In this document: piece by piece, positions 34,880 through 43,657 of the stretch
Layout of the letters: each line of letters opens with the position of its first letter
Numbering within the stretch: the stretch's first letter is position 1
Assembly: GCA_045546275.1 (NCBI GenBank)
Contig: JAZQCM010000015.1
Location: 53,105 to 117,104, forward strand
DNA length: 64,000 nucleotides
Direction: 5' to 3'
From: RGIG1927 sp045546275
GTDB lineage: Bacteria > Bacillota > Clostridia > UMGS1883
The notes under the pieces: generated by a model
Database searches by the model: none
What the model saw: only the letters and a program-made list of their open reading frames with translations
What the model was told of the DNA's origin: nothing
Program-made: the position numbers and the translations under genes

Positions 34880-36103
34880 ATGTACACAAACGTATTTGAT
34901 GAACTTCGTGAACGTGGACTTATTGCACAGACAACTCACGAAGAAGAAATCAGAGAGCTCTTAGGAAAGGAAAAGGTAACTTTTTATATAGGTTTTGACC
35001 CCACAGCTGATTCACTTCATGTAGGTCATTTCCTGCAGATGGTTGTTATGCGCCATATGCAGAACTACGGACACAGACCCATTGCGTTGGTTGGCGGCGG
35101 TACAGGCATGGTTGGTGACCCCTCCGGTCGTACTGACATGCGTCAGATGATGACTCCCGAAATTATTAACCATAACTGCGAATGCTTCAAAAAGCAGCTT
35201 TCTTCAGTTATTGATTTTTCGGACGATAAGGCACTTATGGTAAACAACGCAGATTGGCTTTTAAAGCTTAACTACGTTGAATTCCTTCGTGATATAGGCA
35301 CTTGCTTCTCTGTTAATAAAATGCTTACTGCTGAATGCTTTAAGCAGAGATTGGAAAAGGGTCTTTCTTTCCTTGAATTTAACTACATGCTCATGCAGAG
35401 CTATGACTTCTTGATGCTTTCAAGAGCGTACGACTGTAAGATGGAGCTTGGTGGTGACGACCAGTGGAGCAACATTTTAGGTGGTATTGACCTTTGTAGA
35501 AGAAAGGACCAGAAGCAGGTTTATGGTATGACATTTACTCTTCTTACAAACAGCGAAGGTAAGAAGATGGGTAAAACTGCATCCGGTGCTGTATGGCTTG
35601 ACCCCGAAAAGTATTCTCCTTACGATTTCTACCAGTACTGGAGAAATGTGGACGATGCTGACGTTGTAAGATTTATGAAGATGCTCACATTCGTTCCCAT
35701 GGACGAAATCAGAGAGTTTGAAAAGCTTGAGGGTAAGGAATTAAATGCTGTAAAGAGCCGTCTTGCATATGAAGTTACAAAGCTTGTTCACGGCGAAGCT
35801 GAGGCTGAAAAGGCAAAGAGCGCAGCAGAAGCAGTTTTCAGCGGACAAGGCTCCGATGAAAACATGCCCACCTTTGAAATTGACGCTGTTACAGGCGAAG
35901 AAAGCGTAATGGACGTTTTGGTTAAGGCAGGCTTTATTCCCTCCAAGGGCGAAGGCAGACGACTTGTTCAGCAGGGCGGTCTTTCCGTAAACGGCGAAAA
36001 GGTAACTGATTTTGCAATGATGCTCACAGCCGATTTGTTTGTTGACGAAAAGGTTGTTGTTAAGAAGGGCAAAAAGTCATTCTTGAAGATTGTTGTAAAG
36101 TAA
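34880..36103 (+). CDS. tyrS: Tyrosyl-tRNA synthetase
   Basis: Charges tRNA-Tyr. 407 residues: class I HIGH-type motif ADSLHVGHFLQ, tyrosine-pocket MLMQSYDFLML and GGDDQWSNILGG, a KMSKS-type GKKMGKTASGA and a C-terminal S4 RNA-binding domain (about 345-407). The ATG at 34880 is chosen because a longer in-frame start at 34838 would overlap the -10 box; AAAGG lies about 11 bases upstream of 34880. Its stop overlaps the next ATG by one base. Confidence 0.97.
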   Translation: MYTNVFDELRERGLIAQTTHEEEIRELLGKEKVTFYIGFDPTADSLHVGHFLQMVVMRHMQNYGHRPIALVGGGTGMVGDPSGRTDMRQMMTPEIINHNCECFKKQLSSVIDFSDDKALMVNNADWLLKLNYVEFLRDIGTCFSVNKMLTAECFKQRLEKGLSFLEFNYMLMQSYDFLMLSRAYDCKMELGGDDQWSNILGGIDLCRRKDQKQVYGMTFTLLTNSEGKKMGKTASGAVWLDPEKYSPYDFYQYWRNVDDADVVRFMKMLTFVPMDEIREFEKLEGKELNAVKSRLAYEVTKLVHGEAEAEKAKSAAEAVFSGQGSDENMPTFEIDAVTGEESVMDVLVKAGFIPSKGEGRRLVQQGGLSVNGEKVTDFAMMLTADLFVDEKVVVKKGKKSFLKIVVK

Positions 36104-36534
36104 TGCTTTCATATTACATGCACCGTGATTCTTTAACGGGACTATGGGACAAGAGTTTTGCAAAAGAGGAAACACAAAGGCTTTCTGAAAAGGATGGCTA
36201 TGGTGCAATTTTAGTAAGACTCATAGGTGCTGACAATATGCCCTTGTACATAGCTGAGGACAATATAAAGCGTACAGGCAGGCTTATTTCAAATATTACT
36301 TTTAATCCTGTTGCAAGGATTGAATACGGCGATTTTATTGTTTTCTCAAACAATTTTAAACAGGAAGCGGATAAAATTTTTGATTTTTTGAAAGAATTCA
36401 GAAAAGAGGAATTTTGTCACGGGGTAAGCGCAATGGCAATTGAAAAGGGAGTAACCTTTATCGATTTACACAGGCATCTTTCGGCAGGAATCAGCCTGTC
36501 GCAGCTTACAGGTAACAAAAAAGCCGTATATTGA
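36103..36534 (+). CDS. Degenerate GGDEF-domain protein
   Basis: 143 residues that read as a stripped, inactive diguanylate cyclase fold: DSLTGLWDKSFAKEET matches the DxLTGLxNRRxF start, GAILVRLIGADNM takes the place of the metal-binding strand, and EYGDFIVFS stands where GGDEF should be. The GG and metal-binding Asp are lost, so catalysis is unlikely; a nucleotide-sensing or protein-contact role is possible. It starts at the last base of the tyrS stop, so it is translated with tyrS. Assignment is by motif order only. Confidence 0.55.
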   Translation: MLSYYMHRDSLTGLWDKSFAKEETQRLSEKDGYGAILVRLIGADNMPLYIAEDNIKRTGRLISNITFNPVARIEYGDFIVFSNNFKQEADKIFDFLKEFRKEEFCHGVSAMAIEKGVTFIDLHRHLSAGISLSQLTGNKKAVY

Positions 36535-36535
36535 C

Positions 36536-36565
36536 AGTATTTTTCCATTAAAATGAAAAAATACT
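36536..36565 (+). terminator. AT-rich hairpin after the tyrS operon
   Basis: AGTATTTTT-c-CATT pairs with AATG-a-AAAAATACT around a two-base loop, directly after the stop. It may end the tyrS transcript; it lacks a clean T-tract. Confidence 0.4.
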
Positions 36566-36593
36566 TGCTATTTGTGTGTATTTATTATATAAT
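36565..36593 (+). promoter_or_regulatory. Promoter for efp
   Basis: TTGCTA (36565-36570), 17-bp spacer, TATAAT (36588-36593). Confidence 0.6.
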
Positions 36594-36645
36594 AATAAAA
36601 AATATGGATATTCGGATGAACTCCGAACAGAAAGGATTTGTTAAC

Positions 36646-37209
36646 ATGATTTCAGCAGGCGATTTCAGAAATGGCGTAACTTTTGAATATGACAACAGCG
36701 TTTTCCAGGTTGTAGAATTCTTGCACGTAAAGCCCGGTAAGGGTGCAGCTTTCGTTCGTACAAAGCTCAGAAACGTTATCAACGGCGGTGTTGTTGAAAG
36801 AACTTTCAACCCCACAGATAAGGTTCAGGAAGCTAAGATCGACAGAAAGAGCAAGCAGTACCTTTATAAGGACGACGATTTCTATAACTTCATGGATCCC
36901 GAAACTTATGAACAGGATCAGATTGCTATCGGAGATATTGAAGATGCAATGAAGTTTGTTAAGGAAAACGAAAACGTTATGATTCTTTCCTACAAGGGCA
37001 AGGTATTCAGCTGTGAACCCCCGCTCTTCGTAGAACTTGAAATTACAGAAACAGAACCCGGTTTTGCCGGCAACACAGCACAGGGTGCTACAAAGCCCGC
37101 AATTGTTGAAACAGGTGCTCAGATTAAGGTTCCTCTTTTCATCAACCAGGGTGAAGTTGTAAGAATTGACACAAGAACAGGCGAATACATGGAAAGAGTT
37201 AAGAACTGA
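36646..37209 (+). CDS. efp: Elongation factor P
   Basis: 187 residues; relieves ribosome stalling on polyproline. N-terminal KOW-like domain with the tip loop HVKPGKGAAFVRTK, in which Lys32 is the residue modified in many bacteria; then the OB domains ending IDTRTGEYMERVKN. AAAGGA precedes the ATG at 36646. No modification enzyme (EpmA-type or others) is present nearby. The next gene follows after 20 bases. Confidence 0.97.
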   Translation: MISAGDFRNGVTFEYDNSVFQVVEFLHVKPGKGAAFVRTKLRNVINGGVVERTFNPTDKVQEAKIDRKSKQYLYKDDDFYNFMDPETYEQDQIAIGDIEDAMKFVKENENVMILSYKGKVFSCEPPLFVELEITETEPGFAGNTAQGATKPAIVETGAQIKVPLFINQGEVVRIDTRTGEYMERVKN

Positions 37210-37229
37210 TTTTCAGGAAGGAACTTGTT

Positions 37230-37658
37230 ATGGGATATTTAGCTGAAAAGGTAGCTTATCTCAAAGGTCTTTGCGACGGTCTTGACATTAATGCCGACTC
37301 TAAAGAGGGTAAGGTTATTTTAGCAATCGTTGAAGCCTTGGGTGAGATAACAGACGAGGTTGAAGAAACTATCCTTATGCAGGATGAAATGCAGGCTCAG
37401 CTTGATGATGTGGATGAAGCTCTTGCAGATTTGGAAGAGGATTTCTACGAGCTTGACGAGGATCTTGACGATTTGGACGAGCTTGAAGATGATATTGACG
37501 AAGAGTGGGAAGAGGAATATTCCTTTGAATGCCCCAAGTGCGGCGATATGGTTTACGTTGATTTGAGCTTGCTTGACGGTGATGATGGCTGTATTGTTTG
37601 TCCTAATTGCCATGAATCCATTCAGCTTGAGTTTGATATTGATTCTGACGAAGAATAA
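37230..37658 (+). CDS. CD1247-type acidic coiled-coil/zinc-ribbon protein
   Basis: 142 residues in three parts: an N-terminal CD1247 domain (1-45, MGYLAEKVAYLKGLCDGLDI), a very acidic helical stretch (about 50-95, dominated by Asp/Glu/Leu), and a zinc ribbon with CPKCGD and CPNCHE (about 100-125). The family is common in Clostridia next to efp but has no assigned function. AGGAAGG precedes the ATG. Cytosolic and probably DNA-, RNA- or protein-binding through the zinc ribbon (inference). Confidence 0.82.
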   Translation: MGYLAEKVAYLKGLCDGLDINADSKEGKVILAIVEALGEITDEVEETILMQDEMQAQLDDVDEALADLEEDFYELDEDLDDLDELEDDIDEEWEEEYSFECPKCGDMVYVDLSLLDGDDGCIVCPNCHESIQLEFDIDSDEE

Positions 37659-37665
37659 GATTATT

Positions 37666-37693
37666 AAAGGGTGCTCATATGAGCGCCCTTTTT
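37666..37693 (+). terminator. Terminator after efp operon
   Basis: AAAGGG-t-GCTCATATGAGC-g-CCCTTTTT hairpin, seven bases after the stop. Confidence 0.8.
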
Positions 37694-37715
37694 CGTTAAA
37701 TTAACAGTTTATTAA

Positions 37716-37743
37716 TTGACACCTCTTTATTTTGTGGTACAAT
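37716..37743 (+). promoter_or_regulatory. Promoter for the transglutaminase-like gene
   Basis: Consensus TTGACA (37716-37721), 16-bp spacer, extended TGgTACAAT (-10 at 37738-37743). Confidence 0.75.
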
Positions 37744-37764
37744 GAAATAGAGAGGTGGTTTTTT

Positions 37765-39207
37765 ATGAAAAAAGCTTTATGCTCGATATTTACTTTTTTA
37801 ATTGCAATTTCATCCTTTACTGCATATGCAGAGGATTTTACCTTTGATATTTATGATGCTTGTTTCAAAGCCGCCTCAGACGATGCAGTCTTGATGGAGA
37901 TTGACGAAGATGTAAAAAAAGAATTTGGAAAAAAGCTTATGGCAGCATGGAAAAATATGGACACTGAGGTTCAGCTTTATCCCGATGTGCAAATACATAA
38001 AGACGATATTGTGGCACTTTATTCAACAATTTTCTTCGAAAATCCGCAGTATTACTACGTTGTGCGAAGCTTTAGTGGCACAACCAACAGCGCAGGCTAT
38101 ATGGGAAAATTAACCAAGCTCAAATACAATGTGGACAGCATGGACACTGTCAGGGCTACCTGGAATGAAATTGACAAGGCAACCGAGGAAATTCTTTTTA
38201 ACATAAGCCCCGACATGACTGATTTCGAAAAGGTGATGACCGTGCATGACTATATGGACCTGCACTACGTTTACGATTTGGAAGATACCGACCAGACTTA
38301 TCAGATTCTTCTTGATAAAAGAGGCGTTTGTGCAGCCTATGCGGAGGCTTTCCAGCATGTGATGAATGTTTTGGACATTGATAGCACGTTGGTGCAGTCG
38401 GATGAAATGGGGCATATATGGAACATGGTCAAGCTTGATGGGCAGTGGTATCATGCCGATGTCACCTGGGACGACCCTGTGCCTGACCAGTTTGCTGAGG
38501 TGTGCCACGAATATATGCTGTTAAGTGAAAATGCCATAAAAGCGTTGGAACACTACGGCTTTACTGCACCCTATGAGGCAACCTCAACTACATACGACAA
38601 TGCACCCTGGCACGATGAAATGTGTGCCCTTGTAACAGTTGGTGGCATTTTGTACCGAGCCGAGGGCAATAACCTTATTGACGAAAACGGCAATGTAATA
38701 TACGAAGACCTTGACGGTGGCGACAATGTATGGAATACCAAACCAACCGCAGGCGTTTCCGGAGAAGTGTTTACAGGTCTTTGTGAAATAAACGGGGTGT
38801 TGTATTTTAACACCGATACAGGTATTTATTCCTATAACCCCAAAACAAAGAAAACCGAATGTGTAAAGCAGGAATATGGAGTATTCGGTCTTTATGCTGA
38901 TAAAAACGTGATCTTGTACAGCACTTACGATTTTGAAAAAGGCTTATTCGTGAAAAAGGGTGAGCTTAAAATTAACGATGTTCGTGTTGCAGCGCCTTAC
39001 TACGAAGAAGGTGAAGCTGTTATAAGGCTGTATAATGATTGTGATGCACCCTTGTGGGTAATAAGTGAGGGTGAAGGCTACATGGTGAAAAAGGTTGAAA
39101 ACAAAGGCTTTGAAACCTTAAGGTTTAAAAACGGTGACAGCCAGACAATTTATGTTTGGAAAAACAGCTTAGAGCCTTTAATAGCAGAGTTTACAGTAGC
39201 TGAATAA
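37765..39207 (+). CDS. Secreted transglutaminase-like protein
   Basis: 480 residues, AGAGGTGG upstream. Signal peptide 1-21 (ending AYA). The transglutaminase core (about 145-250) shows the triad in RGVCAAYAEAFQHV (Cys), MGHIWNMVKL (His) and ADVTWDDPVP (Asp), with VMTVHDYMDLHYVYD before it. The C-terminal 230 residues are beta-rich, with a stretch like a DUF5050/propeller fragment (YSYNPKTKKTECVKQEYGVFGLYAD). Such proteins act outside the cell as peptidases or cross-linking enzymes; the role here is not known. It stands alone between two terminators. Confidence 0.85.
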   Translation: MKKALCSIFTFLIAISSFTAYAEDFTFDIYDACFKAASDDAVLMEIDEDVKKEFGKKLMAAWKNMDTEVQLYPDVQIHKDDIVALYSTIFFENPQYYYVVRSFSGTTNSAGYMGKLTKLKYNVDSMDTVRATWNEIDKATEEILFNISPDMTDFEKVMTVHDYMDLHYVYDLEDTDQTYQILLDKRGVCAAYAEAFQHVMNVLDIDSTLVQSDEMGHIWNMVKLDGQWYHADVTWDDPVPDQFAEVCHEYMLLSENAIKALEHYGFTAPYEATSTTYDNAPWHDEMCALVTVGGILYRAEGNNLIDENGNVIYEDLDGGDNVWNTKPTAGVSGEVFTGLCEINGVLYFNTDTGIYSYNPKTKKTECVKQEYGVFGLYADKNVILYSTYDFEKGLFVKKGELKINDVRVAAPYYEEGEAVIRLYNDCDAPLWVISEGEGYMVKKVENKGFETLRFKNGDSQTIYVWKNSLEPLIAEFTVAE

Positions 39208-39210
39208 AAG

Positions 39211-39241
39211 AAAACCGCTGATTTTAAATCAGCGGTTTTTT
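39211..39241. terminator. Convergent terminator between transglutaminase gene and pheT
   Basis: AAAACCGCTGATTT and its complement, with A-run and T-run flanks on each side. Confidence 0.88.
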
Positions 39242-39250
39242 GTGTGTAAA

Positions 39251-41611
39251 TTACTTTTTCATGGGAATGCCCTTGGCATCAAGTGAAGCAATAATAGAGT
39301 CTACAACTTCCATTACCTCTTCCTTTGTAAGAGTTCTTTCACCATGAGAGAAGAGTATTCTTACTGTGATTGACTTGCCGGATTCGTCGGAATATGTGTC
39401 AAGAAGCTTAACGGACTTAATAAGAGGACAATTAGCTTCTTCAATAGCTTTGCCGATGGGTGCATACTTTTCGGAAACAAAGGAAACGTCAATTTCCATT
39501 TCGGGGTACTTTGAGGGTTCAAGGTACTTAATGGAATTGTTCTTTTCGTTGGAGAAAAGTGTAACATCAATTTCAGCAAATACAATAGCAGCTTTTTTGT
39601 CAATCTTCTTTGAAACTACGGGGTGAACAACGCCCATTTCACCAATCTTAACGCCGTTTAAGTAAATTGCATTAAGGTTTCTGGGGTGCTTGTAGGAATG
39701 AGTGGGGGTAATTGCTTCAAAGGTGAGAGTTGCATGACGAAGGTCGTCTGTGATAACAGCTAAAATGTCACGAAGGTAAAGATAAACCTCTTCAACGCTC
39801 TTTGTTTTGTCAAAAAGTGTAATACAAAGCTTCTTTTCTTCCTTGCAAAGGCCGTCTTCTTTCAAGCCGTTTACAACTCTGCCAACCTCGAACACACCGA
39901 AAGAAGGAGCATAGGAGGTGTTTTGCTTAACCTGGCAAAGCTGTGTGGGAATAATGGACTTACGGATTGTTTCAATGTTGGGGTTTGTAGCATTAACAAG
40001 CTTAATGTTGTCTTCAATTTCAATGCCCAAATCCTTGTATTCGTCGTAGTATGCCCAAACATAACTGTGAAGCTCATGGAGAGAAAATCTCTTAACCAAA
40101 ATGTCCTTAATTTTTTCTTCCATTGTTTTTTCTTCGGCAGCTCTTACCGGGTAAAGAGGAACTGCGGCTGTGTTAATCTCAAAGTTGTCATAGCCGTAAA
40201 TACGTGTGATTTCTTCAATAATGTCAGCCTTCATTGTAACGTCCTTTGTTGCTCTCCAGCTGGGTACTGTTACGTTGAAGTTGTCATTATCACAATCAAC
40301 ACTAAAGCCTAATGCACGAAGTGTTTTAACAATTGTGTCGTTTGAAATTTCAATACCTGTGTAGCGGTCAACAAACTTTTTGTCAAAAGTAAGGCTACGT
40401 GTGGGGTAGGAGAAGGCAATTTCGTCAGTAAGAGAGGAAACCACCTGAACGTTTTCGTCAATATCTGTCAAAAGCTTTACAAAGCGTGCGATTGCAGGAA
40501 CAGTAAGCTCAGGGTCAAGACACTTTTCGTAACGCTGAGAAGCATCTGTTCTGTGTGCAAGGCGAACTGTACTCTTGCGGATACTAACTGCATCAAAGGT
40601 TGCAGATTCAAGTGTGAGACGTGTTGTGTCGTCAACAATTTCGCTGTCCAAGCCACCCATAATACCTGCGATTGCAACAGGTGTGTTGTCGTTACAAATC
40701 ATAAGTGTGTTTTCGTCACAATTGCGGTCAACGCCGTCAAGTGTGCGGAAAACATGGGGAGCCTCAAATCTCTTAATTCTGAGCTTTTCAACCTTTCTTG
40801 AGTCAAATGCGTGCATGGGCTGACCCATTTCAAGCATTAAGTAGTTTGTTAAGTCGGCAAGAAGGTTAATTGAACGCATACCGCAGTAGAACAAACGGAT
40901 ACGCATGTTAACAGGGCTCACGTTCTTTGTAATGTTTTCAACCTGCAAGCAGGAGTAACGCTGACAAAGTGCATCTTCAATCTTCATGTCAATTTTGGGA
41001 AGATTGTCGTACTTTGAAAGGTCAACAGAGGGAAGTGGCTTTAACTCTCTGCCGGCAATTGCAGCAAATTCACGTGCAATACCGTAATGACCCCAAAGGT
41101 CAGGACGGTTTGTAAGGCTCTTGTTGTCAACTTCAAAAATAATATCGTCAATTTCGTACAATTCCTTAATGGGTGTGCCGTTTTTAACATCCTCGGTAAT
41201 GTCCATAATGCCGTCGTTGTTGTCGCTTATTCCAATTTCCTTTTCGGAACAGCACATACCATGAGAGGTGTAGCCAGCTAAAGCACGAGGTGCAATTGTG
41301 ATTTCGCCAATACGTGCGCCCAAGGGAGCAAATGCAGTTTTCATACCAACACGAACATTGGGAGCACCACAAACAACGTCGGTAAGAGAGCCGTTACCTG
41401 CATCAACCTTTAAAAGGTGAAGCTTTTTGGATTCGGGATGGTCGTTAACCTCTTTGATTTCGGCAACAACAATACCTTCAATGTCGCTACCCTTAAAGAA
41501 AATCTCGTTTTCAACTTCGGCAGTTGAAAGGGAGAACTGAGAAATTAATTTTAATTTATCCAAACCTGTAAAGTCTACAAAGTCGGAAATCCAATTCATA
41601 GATAAAAACAT
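39251..41611 (-). CDS. pheT: Phenylalanyl-tRNA synthetase beta subunit
   Basis: 786 residues; pairs with PheS as an alpha2-beta2 enzyme. N-terminal tRNA-binding OB domain (about 40-150, HLLKVDAGNGSLTDVVCGAPN), the B3/B4 editing region (MLEMGQPMHAFDS, TLDGVDRNC, GIMGGLDSEI), B5 domain (near 400-475) and a C-terminal FDX-ACB anticodon-binding domain (about 690-786). AAAGGAGGAAG lies eight bases before the ATG. Follows pheS by 15 bases. Confidence 0.97.
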   Translation of the reverse strand: MFLSMNWISDFVDFTGLDKLKLISQFSLSTAEVENEIFFKGSDIEGIVVAEIKEVNDHPESKKLHLLKVDAGNGSLTDVVCGAPNVRVGMKTAFAPLGARIGEITIAPRALAGYTSHGMCCSEKEIGISDNNDGIMDITEDVKNGTPIKELYEIDDIIFEVDNKSLTNRPDLWGHYGIAREFAAIAGRELKPLPSVDLSKYDNLPKIDMKIEDALCQRYSCLQVENITKNVSPVNMRIRLFYCGMRSINLLADLTNYLMLEMGQPMHAFDSRKVEKLRIKRFEAPHVFRTLDGVDRNCDENTLMICNDNTPVAIAGIMGGLDSEIVDDTTRLTLESATFDAVSIRKSTVRLAHRTDASQRYEKCLDPELTVPAIARFVKLLTDIDENVQVVSSLTDEIAFSYPTRSLTFDKKFVDRYTGIEISNDTIVKTLRALGFSVDCDNDNFNVTVPSWRATKDVTMKADIIEEITRIYGYDNFEINTAAVPLYPVRAAEEKTMEEKIKDILVKRFSLHELHSYVWAYYDEYKDLGIEIEDNIKLVNATNPNIETIRKSIIPTQLCQVKQNTSYAPSFGVFEVGRVVNGLKEDGLCKEEKKLCITLFDKTKSVEEVYLYLRDILAVITDDLRHATLTFEAITPTHSYKHPRNLNAIYLNGVKIGEMGVVHPVVSKKIDKKAAIVFAEIDVTLFSNEKNNSIKYLEPSKYPEMEIDVSFVSEKYAPIGKAIEEANCPLIKSVKLLDTYSDESGKSITVRILFSHGERTLTKEEVMEVVDSIIASLDAKGIPMKK

Positions 41612-41626
41612 AATTTTCTTCCTCCT

Positions 41627-42679
41627 TTACTCGTCGTCAGTGAACTGGCTGAGCGCCTTAAGGCTACCTGAGTTCAAGTCACGGATGTCCTTAACGCCGT
41701 ACTTCATCATAGCAAGTCTTGTGAGACCTAAACCAAAAGCAAAGCCTGTGTATTCCTCGGGGTCAATACCGCCTGCCTTTAATACCTCGGGATGAATCAT
41801 ACCACAGGGGCAAAGCTCAAGCCAACCCGAATGCTTACAAGAGGGGCAACCGTCGCCGCCGCAGATAAGACAGCTGATGTCAAGCTCAAAGCCGGGTTCC
41901 ACAAAGGGGAAGAAGCCGGGACGGAGACGAACCTTAATATCCTTCTGGAAAACTTCGGAAAGCATTGTTTTCATGAAGAAAATAAGGTTTGAAATGGAAA
42001 TGTTCTTGTCAACCATTACACCTTCCATCTGGAAGAATGTGTTTTCGTGGCAAGCGTCAGTTGCTTCGTTTCTGAAGCAACGGCCGGGGAAAATAGCCTT
42101 AATGGGCTTGCCTTCGTTAATAAGAGCATCCTTGTACTTTTTGTAAATAGCATTCTGTGCCGCAGAGGTGTGGCTCTTAAGGAGCTGACCGTTTTCAAGG
42201 TAATATGTGTCCTGCATGTCTCTTGCGGGGTGATGCTTGGGAATGTTAAGTGCTTCAAAGCACTCATAGTCTGTTACAACCTCGCTGTAGTCTTCCACGT
42301 GAAAGCCCATGGACTTAAACACCTTTTCGCACTGGCGCTGTACAAGTGTGATGGGGTGGTAGCTACCACGAGCAAGGTTTGCAGGAGTGGAAATGTCAAA
42401 CTCAGGCATTGAGTTAATTTCCTTTTCAATTTCAGCATTCTTAATTTCTTCAATTTTGTCGGAAATTAATTTTGCCGCCTCTTCCTTAAGCACATTGACC
42501 TTCTGGCCAAAATCCTTCTTTTCTTCAATTGAAAGGTCCTTCATACCCTTCAACAAACCTGTGATAGAGCCGTTTTTACCTAAGTATTCAACTCTTAATG
42601 CGTCAACGCTCTGTGCGTCGGAAACGGCATTAAGCTTACTAACAAGCTCTTCTTTTAACAATGTAACCTTGTCGTTCAT
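41627..42679 (-). CDS. pheS: Phenylalanyl-tRNA synthetase alpha subunit
   Basis: 350 residues. N-terminal coiled coil (1-90), then the class II core: ARGSYHPITLVQRQCEKVF, FRNEATDACHENTFFQMEG (motif 2) and FAFGLGLTRLAMMKYGV (motif 3). A four-Cys cluster in CLICGGDGCPSC and LCPCG (about 285-310) marks a zinc-binding insertion seen in some clostridial PheS. The ATG at 42679 follows AAAGGAA; the reading frame stays open further upstream but that part is the T-box leader. Confidence 0.95.
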   Translation of the reverse strand: MNDKVTLLKEELVSKLNAVSDAQSVDALRVEYLGKNGSITGLLKGMKDLSIEEKKDFGQKVNVLKEEAAKLISDKIEEIKNAEIEKEINSMPEFDISTPANLARGSYHPITLVQRQCEKVFKSMGFHVEDYSEVVTDYECFEALNIPKHHPARDMQDTYYLENGQLLKSHTSAAQNAIYKKYKDALINEGKPIKAIFPGRCFRNEATDACHENTFFQMEGVMVDKNISISNLIFFMKTMLSEVFQKDIKVRLRPGFFPFVEPGFELDISCLICGGDGCPSCKHSGWLELCPCGMIHPEVLKAGGIDPEEYTGFAFGLGLTRLAMMKYGVKDIRDLNSGSLKALSQFTDDE

Positions 42680-42724
42680 GTTAACATTCCTTTCGTAGAA
42701 TATATGTAAAAATAAATTAATAAA

Positions 42725-42985
42725 CAAAAAAAGCTCATCCCCAAAAGGGACGAGCAAAACCCGCGGTACCACCCTGATTCAAGTAAAAAACTTGCACTCA
42801 ATGCGTTTTACGTGACGCTACACTCTGCTTAATCAAAGCTTTCGCAGAACGCTCCAATGCTGAAATTCACCTGCAAAATCACAAGACTGCTCACAGCCGA
42901 CGACAGTCACTCTCTTGTATGACCCTTTGCAACCTACTTACACATCTTCACTGCGTGTACCTAGTAATTATACTGCCATTTTGGG
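42725..42985 (-). promoter_or_regulatory. T-box riboswitch leader of pheST
   Basis: Read on the minus strand, a stem I region (from about 42960 downward) leads to the T-box core AGGGTGGTACCGCGG (42771-42757) and then a terminator hairpin GCTCGTCCC/GGGATGAGC with a T7 run (about 42755-42726). The T-box can pair with the terminator arm to form the antiterminator when uncharged tRNA binds. A likely specifier TTC (Phe) lies at 42864-42862 in the sequence GAATTTCAGC. This fits control of PheST by tRNA-Phe charging. Confidence 0.92.
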
Positions 42986-42995
42986 CTAAAGTCAA
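42967..42995 (-). promoter_or_regulatory. Promoter of the pheST T-box transcript
   Basis: On the minus strand, TTGACT (42995-42990), 17-bp spacer, TATAAT (42972-42967). Confidence 0.8.
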
Positions 42996-43030
42996 GTGTT
43001 TTTGCATATAAATAGAAAGAGGTGATAGTT

Positions 43031-43486
43031 ATGTGGCAAAAAATAAAGCCATTTGTGTTTTTCATAGCTTTAAGCTTGGGTGTTGGTGCTTTGGCGGCAT
43101 TTTTAACAAGGGGAAACATGAATATTTACGACGACATCATATCTCCGCCATTGAGCCCTCCTATGTGGCTTTTCCCTGTTGTGTGGACAATTCTGTACAT
43201 TTTAATGGGCGTGAGCGGAGGGGTAATCTACAATCAGAACAAAACCGTCCCCGGTGTTTTTTACACCCAGCTTGCAGTTAACTTTCTCTGGAGCATAATA
43301 TTCTTTAATTTAAGGTTGTTTCTTCTGTCCTCCATATGGTTGGTGCTTTTAATTCTTCTCATATGGCGGATGATTAAAGAGTTCAGAATAATTGACATCA
43401 GAGCTTCTTATTTGCAGTACCCCTATCTTGCATGGTGCATTTTTGCACTGTATTTAAACATTGGAATATGGATTTTAAACAAATAA
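43031..43486 (+). CDS. tspO: TspO/MBR family protein
   Basis: 151 residues with five helices. Family features: SPPLSPPMWLFPVVWTILYILMG in the first half, and the Trp/Asn-rich NFLWSIIFFNLR. TspO proteins bind porphyrins and are linked to tetrapyrrole or stress responses. GAGGTGA before the ATG at 43031. It is monocistronic, closed by a terminator. Confidence 0.92.
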   Translation: MWQKIKPFVFFIALSLGVGALAAFLTRGNMNIYDDIISPPLSPPMWLFPVVWTILYILMGVSGGVIYNQNKTVPGVFYTQLAVNFLWSIIFFNLRLFLLSSIWLVLLILLIWRMIKEFRIIDIRASYLQYPYLAWCIFALYLNIGIWILNK

Positions 43487-43489
43487 AGA

Positions 43490-43524
43490 ACAGTCAGGTG
43501 AAACTTTTCGCCTGACTGTTTTTT
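43490..43524 (+). terminator. Terminator after tspO
   Basis: ACAGTCAGG-(t)-GAAA and TTCGCCTGACTGT arms, then TTTTTT. Confidence 0.85.
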
Positions 43525-43543
43525 GCCAATTTTGTAAAAAAAC

Positions 43544-43571
43544 TTGACATGATTTTTTGTGATTATATAAT
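43544..43571 (+). promoter_or_regulatory. Consensus promoter for the orphan gene at 43658
   Basis: TTGACA (43544-43549), 16-bp spacer, TATAAT (43566-43571); a leader of about 80 bases follows. Confidence 0.7.
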
Positions 43572-43657
43572 TAAGGTAATAGGTGCATAGGGACTTAAAT
43601 ATGTGTTTTGACACAGTCTGGCGTCCATAATTGCACACAATAAAGGGGAAAACAAAT

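Noticed and set aside
42680..42772. Longer PheS with 31 extra N-terminal residues
   Set aside because: This stretch is the T-box antiterminator/terminator; PheS length and the ribosome site fit the ATG at 42679.
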